DNA from: Bacteroidota bacterium
GTDB taxonomy: Bacteria > Bacteroidota > Bacteroidia > Bacteroidales > P3
Assembly: GCA_023415495.1 (NCBI GenBank)
Contig: JAEZKK010000024.1
Coordinates: 35,574 to 99,573, forward strand
Direction: 5' to 3'
DNA length: 64,000 bases
Position numbers and translations under genes: made by a program. The notes beneath the pieces are model-generated. The model did not search any database. It was not told the origin of the DNA and saw nothing but the letters and a program-made list of their open reading frames with translations. Shown here piece after piece: positions 1 to 7,468 of this stretch (positions are counted from its first letter, which is position 1; each line of letters begins with the position of its first letter).

Positions 1-549
1 CCTTGTATAATTAAATGAGAATAACAATCTTGCTAAAAATTGGACTATTGTACCTACAGTAAAAGCAATAACAACAGATATCAATATTCCTGAAATTATA
101 GTTAACGCCTTAGCTGTATTAATATACTTACTTAACTCATCTATTGAATTACCTTGAGTTACAATTGCAATTATCGAAACCATTACAGCAGCACCAAGCA
201 ACTCGAAAACAAGAGATACAGTAGTTGAAGTTGGCATCCCTAATGTATTAAAGAAGTCTAAGAGTAGAACATCTGTTATCATTACTGCTAAAAATACAAT
301 AATAATTTGTTCAAAACTTAACATAGAGGGATTAAAAACTCCACTTCTTGCAACTTCCATCATACCAGATGAAAATGTAGCTCCAATCAATATACCTAAA
401 GAGGCAATTATCATAATAACATATCTTGGAGCTGCCTTTGAGCCAATAGATGAATTTAAAAAATTAACTGCGTCATTACTAACTCCAACAGTTAAATCAA
501 ATACTGCAAATAAAATTAAAAGAATGACAATAATTAAATATGGATCCAT
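1..549 (-). CDS. Inorganic phosphate transporter, PiT family (N-terminal part, runs off the window)
   Basis: I translated this minus-strand frame by hand from the ATG at 547-549; it stays open for 183 codons and leaves the window at base 1, so the C-terminal part is missing. Two PiT/PHO4 signatures are visible: GVSNDAVNFLNSSIG near residues 21-35 and DFFNTLGMPTSTTVSLVFELLG-like sequence near residues 101-122, with strongly hydrophobic membrane segments between and after them. PiT permeases import inorganic phosphate across the inner membrane using a cation gradient. A -7 promoter box lies about 50 bp upstream of the ATG. The family call is firm; which ion is coupled cannot be read from the sequence. 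Confidence 0.9.
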   Translation of the reverse strand, partial: MDPYLIIVILLILFAVFDLTVGVSNDAVNFLNSSIGSKAAPRYVIMIIASLGILIGATFSSGMMEVARSGVFNPSMLSFEQIIIVFLAVMITDVLLLDFFNTLGMPTSTTVSLVFELLGAAVMVSIIAIVTQGNSIDELSKYINTAKALTIISGILISVVIAFTVGTIVQFLARLLFSFNYTR

Positions 550-596
550 AGTAAAATAAATTGTTTAATGTTCTTTCTGACTAAGTAAATAAAGTG

Positions 597-604
597 CAAA
601 AGTA
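597..604 (-). promoter_or_regulatory. Bacteroidota -7 promoter box for the PiT permease
   Basis: TACTTTTG on the minus strand matches TAnnTTTG and lies about 48 bp upstream of the permease ATG. Confidence 0.6.
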
Positions 605-751
605 TAATAAACGAGTTTTAGAGGTATTACCTTAATATTATCTGTATATTAATTTAATGTTAAGCCATATTCTTTTATTTTTCAGTAAGTTTATCATACG
701 TCAATATTCTATCATTAATATATCTGCAACTCTCTATTAAGGAAAAATGTG

Positions 752-759
752 TATTTTTG
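752..759 (+). promoter_or_regulatory. -7 promoter box for the barrel protein at 781
   Basis: TATTTTTG followed by C, 21 bp before the ATG at 781. It rules out a TTG start at 757, which lies inside the box. Confidence 0.6.
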
Positions 760-780
760 CAATTAATAAACCTACAAACT

Positions 781-1344
781 ATGAGAATTAAACTATTCCT
801 AATTAATATATTTTTGATTATCCTATTTTGTTTCAAACCAACTTACTCTCAAGAATTAATTAACCCTAAACTAATTGGGGGGATGTATTATCATATAGGA
901 TATCTACAAAATTTAAAACATCAAAGCATGGGACTTGGGGGAAAGATATCTTATAGATTAGCTAATAATTTCAGAATAGGAATTGAAGGGTATTCTTCTA
1001 AAGCAAATTTCAAAAGCGATGGAAGCTTTTATTCTCTTGGTATGGGAGGAATGCTATTTGAGTATATGTATTGCAAAAATAAGATTAGATATTTAATAGG
1101 TTTTAGTCTATCAGGTGGGAATAATAAATACTTAGAAGTAATTGAAGAAAAACCTAATGGCTATACAAAAGTTGTTTGGAAAAATGACAAGCTTTTTATT
1201 ACCAATCCATTTATATCTCTTGAATATCCATTAAGCCAAAAAGCAAATCTTTCTGCTAAAATCGACTATGCAATTTCTTTAAACAATATGTATTATAAAG
1301 GAATAAGATTCCATTTAGGTTTTTTATTCAATATGAAAACCTAA
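781..1344 (+). CDS. Secreted, probably outer-membrane beta-barrel protein of unknown function
   Basis: 187 residues. The chosen ATG gives a clean signal peptide (MRIKLFLINIFLIILFC, cleavage probably after TYS, before QE). The frame is open further upstream to a TTG at 757, but that overlaps the promoter box. The mature part alternates polar and hydrophobic residues with many Gly and aromatic positions (GMYYHIGYL, YRLANNFRIGIEGY, IRFHLGFLFNM at the C-terminus), which suits a small 8-stranded outer-membrane barrel. No specific family is recognised. It stands alone and converges on the SGNH hydrolase gene, with the two stop codons overlapping at 1341-1344. Confidence 0.7.
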   Translation: MRIKLFLINIFLIILFCFKPTYSQELINPKLIGGMYYHIGYLQNLKHQSMGLGGKISYRLANNFRIGIEGYSSKANFKSDGSFYSLGMGGMLFEYMYCKNKIRYLIGFSLSGGNNKYLEVIEEKPNGYTKVVWKNDKLFITNPFISLEYPLSQKANLSAKIDYAISLNNMYYKGIRFHLGFLFNMKT

Positions 1345-2381
1345 TTGATTAATATCTTTTGAGAGTATATATAATCCTCTCCCTTTATTTTTATTAAATA
1401 AATCCCCTTTGGATAATTAGGTACATTTAAAGAGTAAACTAATTTATCCTCTGCAAATAGAGATTTTGATTGAATTTGAACTCCATGAATATTATAAATT
1501 TCAATACTTAGATTCTTATTTAAATTACTAAATTCAACTATTAAGCTTTTAGCATCTCTATTATATCTAATTATTGATTTCGAATCGTTATTCTTAATAT
1601 CATTGATGCCGCTTAACCAATATGAAAGAGAATCATAAGCTATTCTATTTGATATATTTTGAAGGAAACGTGAGTCATTTGAACTAATACCCTCAGGTTG
1701 ATAATTATTTTTAAGGGAATCTTGGAATATACTTGTGTAAAAACCACAAGCTGTAAGATATGTTCCATTCATGCTTGGATGAGAATTATCCTCTGAATGC
1801 AAAACAATATTAGAATCTATTTGAATAGAATATTTCCACAATGCCCCAATTGGAGAAATACGAGAATTAAAATCGTTTGCCATAAGGAAGTAATTATCAT
1901 ATAACCTTTGTGTCATAGACTCAAAACTACAAAAAGGAGAATAGTATTGACAATTAACATGGTCTCCATATCGATAACCCCAAGTCATAAAGAAAAGAAC
2001 TTTTGAATTAGGATTATGTACCTTGATTAAACTATCCATACTCTTTGCATAAGGATAAACATCAGCATAAAACTGATTATCAGGAAAGGCTACTTCTTGG
2101 CTTTGACCTTGAAGAACAACAAAATCCCAATTCCCTCTTTGGATTTTCTCTAATAAACCAGAATTATCTATGTTTTGCCAATGTGTCAGAAATCTTGCAC
2201 CTCCTAATGCATGACTATCATAATTAATATCCTTACCCTCAGATATTGATATGTCTTTAATCATTGAAGGAAGATTGTTTACATAGGTATAGCTATTTCC
2301 AATAAATAATACATTCTTAGTTTGAGAATAAAGAATTGATGAAGAAATGACAAATAGTAAAGTAAATATTAGTTTTCTCAT
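1341..2381 (-). CDS. Secreted SGNH/GDSL-type hydrolase with T9SS type A sorting domain
   Basis: 346 residues. A signal peptide (residues 1-19, ending ILYS) precedes an SGNH hydrolase core: block I as FIGNSYT with nucleophile Ser30, a Gly-Gly pair near residues 60-61, and a C-terminal D198-x-x-H201 dyad (DNSHPS). The last 75 or so residues look like a type A sorting domain (LSIEIYNIHG, then YPKGIYLIKI and a basic end), implying export through the type IX system. SGNH enzymes hydrolyse esters of sugars, lipids or side chains; the substrate is unknown. It starts 23 bp after the preceding minus-strand gene and has no promoter box of its own, so the two are probably cotranscribed. Confidence 0.85.
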   Translation of the reverse strand: MRKLIFTLLFVISSSILYSQTKNVLFIGNSYTYVNNLPSMIKDISISEGKDINYDSHALGGARFLTHWQNIDNSGLLEKIQRGNWDFVVLQGQSQEVAFPDNQFYADVYPYAKSMDSLIKVHNPNSKVLFFMTWGYRYGDHVNCQYYSPFCSFESMTQRLYDNYFLMANDFNSRISPIGALWKYSIQIDSNIVLHSEDNSHPSMNGTYLTACGFYTSIFQDSLKNNYQPEGISSNDSRFLQNISNRIAYDSLSYWLSGINDIKNNDSKSIIRYNRDAKSLIVEFSNLNKNLSIEIYNIHGVQIQSKSLFAEDKLVYSLNVPNYPKGIYLIKIKGEDYIYSQKILIN

Positions 2382-2404
2382 CTTTTATAAATGACAATAC
2401 TTAA

Positions 2405-3991
2405 CTAATATCTTGTTTCAAAACTTCCTATTACATTATTATCATTATAATGTCCTAAGAAAATTATCCTCTTATCCCTATCTAAAAACATTGTTTTAAA
2501 GAAAGGCATCTTATTAATTCTGGAATTATAAACTTCATGCCATAACCATGAGCCATCGTTATATATTTGAACAAAGTTAACCTGAGTTCTTAATTTATCA
2601 CTATTATAATTCATAGTAGGAGCAAATTGATTCCCTTTATAATTAGATTGGTGGTCATTAAACATTAAATATACACCATAACGATCTTTTGACATTGAAT
2701 AAGAATTATAAGAATCATCTTCCTTATATGTCTTTTGCCTTTTAGTTACATAAGAGCTATTTGTAATATCTCCTCTTTTATCTACATTAGTAATAATTAT
2801 ATCTCTAAAGAAATTAGCATCCTCTCCAGTTGGTTTATCTCCTCTTCTTTTTGGAGGTTGAACTTTTGAGGCAAATCTTTGCTCTCCTATCATTATACAA
2901 TTACCTCCTACCATAGGGAAGAGATAATCTACCTCCGCAACCATCTCACTTGGCAATGCCATTCCCTTATATACATCTTCATCCCTTTCATACTCCTTAA
3001 ACTCAATAGTTGATTGGTTTTTCTTAAATCCTCTGCGATTATCGTAAACAAAAGAGAAAGCCCCAACAGCAAGGGATGGAGTAAGGGTAGTATTGGAATA
3101 ATAACCAGCTACAAGATAATCCTCTTCATGGGCAAAAGCACATTTAAAGCTGGTCGGCCAAGCTTTTTCTAATTTCTCTTCATGTAATCTTTCACTGTAT
3201 TCATTCATCCAAATTAAGTGAACCTTTCCATCTTCATGATTTTTCTTCTTGGCAGTAGAAAATGAATTAATAGCAATCAATGCTCTTGCTCCATCATTAC
3301 TCACCGCAATATCTTTAATTAAATAAGCATCATTACTAATATTTAATCTATGTGTCTTTTCCCATATTAATCTCATTTTCTCATCATAAATTTCCATATT
3401 CAATGCTTTACCTGCAGTATCGTTTACAAAAAATCCAAAAATAAGCTTTGATTTGTTTTCAGAGAATGAGAAAAGATAAGGTTTTTGCTCTTCTATAGAA
3501 AAATAGTTATAGTTCTTAAACCTTTGAGGTCTGTCTCCAATCAATCTCATGTCTCTTGTGTGGAAATATTGAACATAAAGATTTGCTTTACCAGTTGTAA
3601 TTTCTGGTCCTAATTGTTTTCTTTTATTACCTCTTTTATCGGTAGTTTTATCTTGAGCAACCCTGCTTAGAACAAATCCTATTAGCTCTCCAGCCTGCCA
3701 AGTTTGCTCAATTTTAAATGAAGGATGACCAAAATCCATGCGATAAACCTTTTGAACATTTTGGTTACGGTCAATCTTAGCCATGTAATATTTTAGTTCA
3801 AACTCTCCCTTACCTACATATTCGTTTAATTGGTACCACATATAGTAACCATCATAATCTTCCATAACAATTTGAGCATCTTCACACTCTTCAATTATAT
3901 CATAAAATCTTTCTCCCCATTTTACTTCTATTTGAGAGTAGCCTAATAAAGCAATTAAATTGAATAAAATTAAAAATACAGTCTTTTTCAT
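2405..3991 (-). CDS. Secreted protein of unknown function
   Basis: 528 residues with a signal peptide (MKKTVFLILFNLIALLGYS, then QIEV). I do not recognise a domain. The sequence is rich in aromatic and acidic residues and contains stretches such as IAVSNDGARALIAINSF and FLGHYNDNNVIGSFETRY, compatible with a beta-propeller-like or other all-beta periplasmic or surface protein, but that is only an impression. A basic Pro-rich linker (PPKRRGDKPTGED) sits near residue 380. It is the first gene of a two-gene unit with the SGNH hydrolase and is divergent from the TonB-dependent receptor gene, each with its own -7 box. Confidence 0.8.
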   Translation of the reverse strand: MKKTVFLILFNLIALLGYSQIEVKWGERFYDIIEECEDAQIVMEDYDGYYMWYQLNEYVGKGEFELKYYMAKIDRNQNVQKVYRMDFGHPSFKIEQTWQAGELIGFVLSRVAQDKTTDKRGNKRKQLGPEITTGKANLYVQYFHTRDMRLIGDRPQRFKNYNYFSIEEQKPYLFSFSENKSKLIFGFFVNDTAGKALNMEIYDEKMRLIWEKTHRLNISNDAYLIKDIAVSNDGARALIAINSFSTAKKKNHEDGKVHLIWMNEYSERLHEEKLEKAWPTSFKCAFAHEEDYLVAGYYSNTTLTPSLAVGAFSFVYDNRRGFKKNQSTIEFKEYERDEDVYKGMALPSEMVAEVDYLFPMVGGNCIMIGEQRFASKVQPPKRRGDKPTGEDANFFRDIIITNVDKRGDITNSSYVTKRQKTYKEDDSYNSYSMSKDRYGVYLMFNDHQSNYKGNQFAPTMNYNSDKLRTQVNFVQIYNDGSWLWHEVYNSRINKMPFFKTMFLDRDKRIIFLGHYNDNNVIGSFETRY

Positions 3992-4016
3992 GTTTCGAGT
4001 TTATCAAAATAAAGGG

Positions 4017-4024
4017 CAAATATA
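4017..4024 (-). promoter_or_regulatory. -7 promoter box for the 2405-3991 / SGNH hydrolase unit
   Basis: Minus-strand TATATTTG followed by C, 25 bp upstream of the ATG at 3991. Confidence 0.65.
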
Positions 4025-4098
4025 CAAAAAAAATACAGTAGTGATTAAACTTATTGATTTTTTAATGTCAAATATAACGTCAACAAAAAGAAAAATTG

Positions 4099-4106
4099 TA
4101 TTTTTG
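4099..4106 (+). promoter_or_regulatory. -7 promoter box for the TonB-dependent receptor
   Basis: TATTTTTG lies 27 bp before the ATG at 4134. It sits inside a possible longer reading frame from 3960, which argues that 4134 is the real start. Confidence 0.6.
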
Positions 4107-4133
4107 TCAAGAATTAAAATTATAAATTCATTT

Positions 4134-6728
4134 ATGGTTAAAAGTATTTCAAGACTATTATTATTAGTCGTTTTATTAGCAAATAATATCCTTTGGGCTC
4201 AAGGACCAAATCGCAATTCAAATAATCCTATTTCTCCTCTCCCAACCTCTACAATTAAAGGAACTGTAGTGGATGCAGAAACCAATCTACCTTTACCCTA
4301 TGTAAATATAGCAATTATTCAAGCAAGTAAGGACTCTGCCTTAGTAAATGGAATTTCTACAGATAATAATGGGAATTTTATAATTAAACAAGGCTATGGA
4401 GATTATTTGATTAGATATTCTTTTATTGGATATGAAAGCCAGATTACAAAACTCAAGATTAACAAGAATAATATTAATCTTGGAGTTATTAAATTTGAAA
4501 AGAGTGCTGAAATGCTCGAGGGTGTTGAAATTACATCTGAAAGGAGTATGATGGAATATCAATTAGATAAAAGAGTAATAAATGTAGATAAAAACATAGT
4601 TAGTGCAGGAGGTTCTGCAACAGATGTTTTAGAAAATGTACCATCTGTTTCTGTTGATCAAGAAGGGAATGTTTCGCTTAGAGGTAGCGGGAATGTTACT
4701 GTATTGATAGATGGAAGACCAAGCGAATTGCTTGGTAGCGACTTGCAAACTGTTTTAGAGCAAATTCCATCCTCAACAATTGAAAGCGTCGAAGTTATTA
4801 CCAATCCATCTGCAAAATATAACCCAGATGGGATGAGTGGTATTATTAATATTGTTCTAAAAGAAAAAGGAAACAGAGGTTTTAATGGAAGCGTAACTGC
4901 TTCAAGTGGAGTTGGGATAAATAATGATTTAGATATTGATAGATTTCTTTTCCCTCAATCAAGCATTTCCCTTGCTCTTAACTACTCAACAAAAAAATAT
5001 GCAGTTTTCTTTAATGGGGATATAAGATATTTTGAAACTACAAGCAATGGATTTACTGACAAATACCTTAATCCTAACCTAAGCATTTTACAAAACCGTT
5101 TTACAACTGGAAGCAGGCTTGGACGTGGTTTTAAACTTGGAGGAGACTGGTATATTAATGATAAAAACACAATTAGCCTTTCATATAATCTAAGACGTGG
5201 AGGAAATCCTCCAAAGAATGAAAGTTCTGAAAGATTATTCTCTTGGGTTGAAAACGATTCTCTAAATATTTTAAATACAAATAATTATTATGGTCTCGAG
5301 TTAGGAAAAAGAAGAATGTTATTCCATAATTTCACTCTTAATTATGAAAAGAAATTCGACCGTAGAGACCAAGTCTTAACTATTGATGCAAACTATAATA
5401 TCGGAGAGTTTTCCAATAATACTACTCAAACAAGGAGTTTTTTACCAGACTCTCCAGAGTATTTCTTTTTAAACAATACTGCAAAATCTAATAATAATAG
5501 AGCTTATGTAACTATTAATTATACCCACCCTTTTTCAAAAGATTTGAAATTGGAAACTGGTTATAATTTTAACTACGTAAACACAAATGCAAATTATGAT
5601 TATTTCCCTTCAAGAGATATGATTAAAGATGATAGTATGAGTTACGTTTTCAAATACGAAGAAGCAATTCATGCTATATTTGGAACTTTGGGATATAGTT
5701 TTAATAAGAAACTATCTGCACAATTAGGTTTAAGACTTGAACAAGTATTTAGAAATGGGTCTAAAACTCAATATAATGAAAAACTTCTTTTCCCAAAAGA
5801 TAATGATACTAAGAACTATTTCTCTGCATATCCAACCTTGCATATTTCTTATAATTTTACGGACTCTCAATCTGGACAAATATCGTATTCAAGAAGAATT
5901 AGAAGACCAAGTCCTTGGTCATTGGCTCCATATATCGATATAAATAATCCTGCGTATATACGTTTTGGAAATCCTGATATACTTCCTGAATACACAGATG
6001 CTTTTGAAATAGGTTATTCTAAGATATTTGAAAAGACAACAATCTTTACATCTCTTTATTATAGAAGAACAAATAATTCAATTACTAACTTCAATTTCCT
6101 TTGGAATAAAGCTAACGCTGAGAAGTACGGATTTGACTGGGTATGGGATGTTGCAGGAAATGAATATGCAGACGGTATTAGAGTTGCTACAACAAATATG
6201 AACCTTTCACAGAGTTCCAATTATGGAGCAGAACTTATACTTGACCAAAGGTTTACAAAATGGTGGAGAGCTAATCTAAGCGGAAATTTATATGGCAATT
6301 ACGAGGATGGTAGAGAATTTGGAGGAAAATTAGTCCAAACACTTAATTGGGATGCTAAACTTAATACTACTATAACTCTACCAAAGAATTTTATTATTCA
6401 AATTTCTGGTCAATACGAACCAAAACGTCAAACTATACAAGGGCATAGAGACCAGATGTATTGGGTTGACCTATCAGTAAAGAAAGATATTTTGGATAAA
6501 AAAGGAAGTTTGTCACTACGTTTCTCTGATGTATTTAACACAAGAGAAAGAACTTCATACTCATTCACAGAAAACTACCAACAATACTCCGTACACCACA
6601 GAACATCCCAATACTTAGTACTTTCGTTCAACTACCGATTTGGCTCAGTAAGCAAAGAACAAAGAGAAAGAGAAAAAAGACGTCAACGCACACAAGGGGG
6701 AGATGATTTCTCAGGTGGTGAGGAATAA
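4134..6728 (+). CDS. TonB-dependent outer-membrane receptor (carboxypeptidase-regulatory-like domain + plug + barrel)
   Basis: 864 residues from the ATG at 4134; the frame extends to 3960, but that would place the promoter box inside the gene and remove the N-terminal position of the signal peptide (MVKSISRLLLLVVLLANNILWAQ). Order of parts: signal peptide, Pro/Asn linker, carboxypeptidase-D-regulatory-like beta sandwich (STIKGTVVDAETNLPLPYVN, about residues 40-115), TonB plug (ATDVLENVPSVSVDQEGNVS through NPSAKYNPDGMSGIINIVL), then a long aromatic-rich barrel of the OMP_b-brl_3 type. Length is usual for that group. The C-terminus has a charged tail after the last barrel strand (EQREREKRRQR, then GGDDFSGGEE) instead of ending in Phe. 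No SusD partner is nearby, so a polysaccharide role is not supported; the ligand is unknown. Confidence 0.9.
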   Translation: MVKSISRLLLLVVLLANNILWAQGPNRNSNNPISPLPTSTIKGTVVDAETNLPLPYVNIAIIQASKDSALVNGISTDNNGNFIIKQGYGDYLIRYSFIGYESQITKLKINKNNINLGVIKFEKSAEMLEGVEITSERSMMEYQLDKRVINVDKNIVSAGGSATDVLENVPSVSVDQEGNVSLRGSGNVTVLIDGRPSELLGSDLQTVLEQIPSSTIESVEVITNPSAKYNPDGMSGIINIVLKEKGNRGFNGSVTASSGVGINNDLDIDRFLFPQSSISLALNYSTKKYAVFFNGDIRYFETTSNGFTDKYLNPNLSILQNRFTTGSRLGRGFKLGGDWYINDKNTISLSYNLRRGGNPPKNESSERLFSWVENDSLNILNTNNYYGLELGKRRMLFHNFTLNYEKKFDRRDQVLTIDANYNIGEFSNNTTQTRSFLPDSPEYFFLNNTAKSNNNRAYVTINYTHPFSKDLKLETGYNFNYVNTNANYDYFPSRDMIKDDSMSYVFKYEEAIHAIFGTLGYSFNKKLSAQLGLRLEQVFRNGSKTQYNEKLLFPKDNDTKNYFSAYPTLHISYNFTDSQSGQISYSRRIRRPSPWSLAPYIDINNPAYIRFGNPDILPEYTDAFEIGYSKIFEKTTIFTSLYYRRTNNSITNFNFLWNKANAEKYGFDWVWDVAGNEYADGIRVATTNMNLSQSSNYGAELILDQRFTKWWRANLSGNLYGNYEDGREFGGKLVQTLNWDAKLNTTITLPKNFIIQISGQYEPKRQTIQGHRDQMYWVDLSVKKDILDKKGSLSLRFSDVFNTRERTSYSFTENYQQYSVHHRTSQYLVLSFNYRFGSVSKEQREREKRRQRTQGGDDFSGGEE

Positions 6729-6769
6729 TATAGGTTCAATTAAACAAATAAAGACTTAACCAATAGAAA

Positions 6770-6808
6770 AATAACTCTTAAGCAATTAAACTTAAGAGTT
6801 ATTTTTTT
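6770..6808 (+). terminator. Rho-independent terminator of the TonB-dependent receptor gene
   Basis: A perfect 13-bp stem (6770-6782 with 6791-6803, arm AATAACTCTTAAG) with an 8-nt loop, followed by a T run. Confidence 0.85.
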
Positions 6809-6874
6809 GCCCTCTAATCCCATTTCAATCCCGCAAAATCAAGTAAAATTGAAATTAAATCAAGAAAAAATTTC

Positions 6875-6957
6875 AAACAATGGCATTGTTTGGGTGAAAC
6901 AATGCCATTGTTTCATCAAAACAATGCGGTTGTTTTACCAAAACAATGCCATTGTTT
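6875..6957. repeat. Palindrome array A: four 17-bp palindromes at exact 22-bp period
   Basis: Copies start at 6875, 6897, 6919 and 6941, each matching AAACAATGSCATTGTTT (copy 3 is AAACAATGCGGTTGTTT), separated by 5-bp spacers that differ. The central base pair alternates orientation (GGC in copy 1, GCC in copies 2 and 4). The array lies in the 6729-7197 intergenic gap between a terminator and the promoter of the next gene. It is not CRISPR: the spacers are 5 bp. Confidence 0.9.
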
Positions 6958-6963
6958 AAGATT

Positions 6964-7010
6964 TATATCAAGAAAAATTTGGATGAAATCCCTTAAAAAT
7001 AGATTTATAA
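6964..7010. repeat. Array-flanking element, copy 1
   Basis: Begins TATATCAAGAAAAATTTGG and continues to TAGATTT at 7000-7006. The same block, with a one-base length difference and a handful of substitutions, flanks array D at 63758-63801. A shorter TCAAGAAAAAATTT lies on the other side of array A, near 6859-6872. Confidence 0.7.
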
Positions 7011-7124
7011 TTGATTTTGAATGATTTTATCCCATGATATTAACTTCTATGATAAATATACTACAAAGAGAAATAGTATAGAATTAAAATATAATTAAAT
7101 TGGATTTTCTGATAATAAATTTTG

Positions 7125-7132
7125 TAGTTTTG
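7125..7132 (+). promoter_or_regulatory. -7 promoter box for the small protein at 7198
   Basis: TAGTTTTG followed by C; leaves a leader of about 60 nt before the ATG. Confidence 0.55.
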
Positions 7133-7197
7133 CAGTTAGATTAATAAGACATTGATTTAATCCCTTTATTTTATTGTTTAATTTAATATCTTATCTT

Positions 7198-7461
7198 ATG
7201 GAAAAGGATGAAAATTTTGATGAACTAATTGCTCATTATATCGAAAAAGGCGAGAAAAGACACTCTGGGAAAAGAGTTGTTTCCTTAAAAGAAATTTCTA
7301 AAATGGCATCGGAACAAACTGGAGTTGACCAGGAAACTGCATATTCAATATGTATAAAGTTCTCACACATATTAGAAAAATTATACCAAGAGAATCCTAC
7401 AGCTGTAAGAAATTTTATAAGAGAAACATATTGTGCCGAATTGGAAAAATTCGACACCTAA
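7198..7461 (+). CDS. Small protein with an HU/IHF-like N-terminal helical pattern, function unknown
   Basis: 87 residues, starting MEKDENFDEL; an in-frame start at 7174 is possible but the ATG at 7198 is preferred. The middle (VVSLKEISKMASEQTGVDQETAYSICIKF...) resembles the helical dimerisation half of HU-type proteins, where a helix, a short TGV turn and a second helix followed by a long amphipathic helix are typical. The DNA-binding beta arms of HU are not visible, so it is at most a divergent or truncated relative. It converges on the S9 peptidase gene with 7 bp between stops. The gene is convincing because of its promoter and length; the family link is weak. Confidence 0.6.
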   Translation: MEKDENFDELIAHYIEKGEKRHSGKRVVSLKEISKMASEQTGVDQETAYSICIKFSHILEKLYQENPTAVRNFIRETYCAELEKFDT

Positions 7462-7468
7462 ATTTATT

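Noticed and set aside
757..780. TTG start for the barrel protein
   Set aside because: It overlaps the -7 promoter box; the ATG at 781 gives a normal signal peptide.
3960..4133. 58-residue N-terminal extension of the TonB receptor
   Set aside because: It contains the promoter box and overlaps the divergent gene; the signal peptide begins at 4134.
6875..6957. CRISPR array
   Set aside because: Repeats are 17-bp palindromes with 5-bp spacers and no cas genes; CRISPR spacers are about 30 bp.
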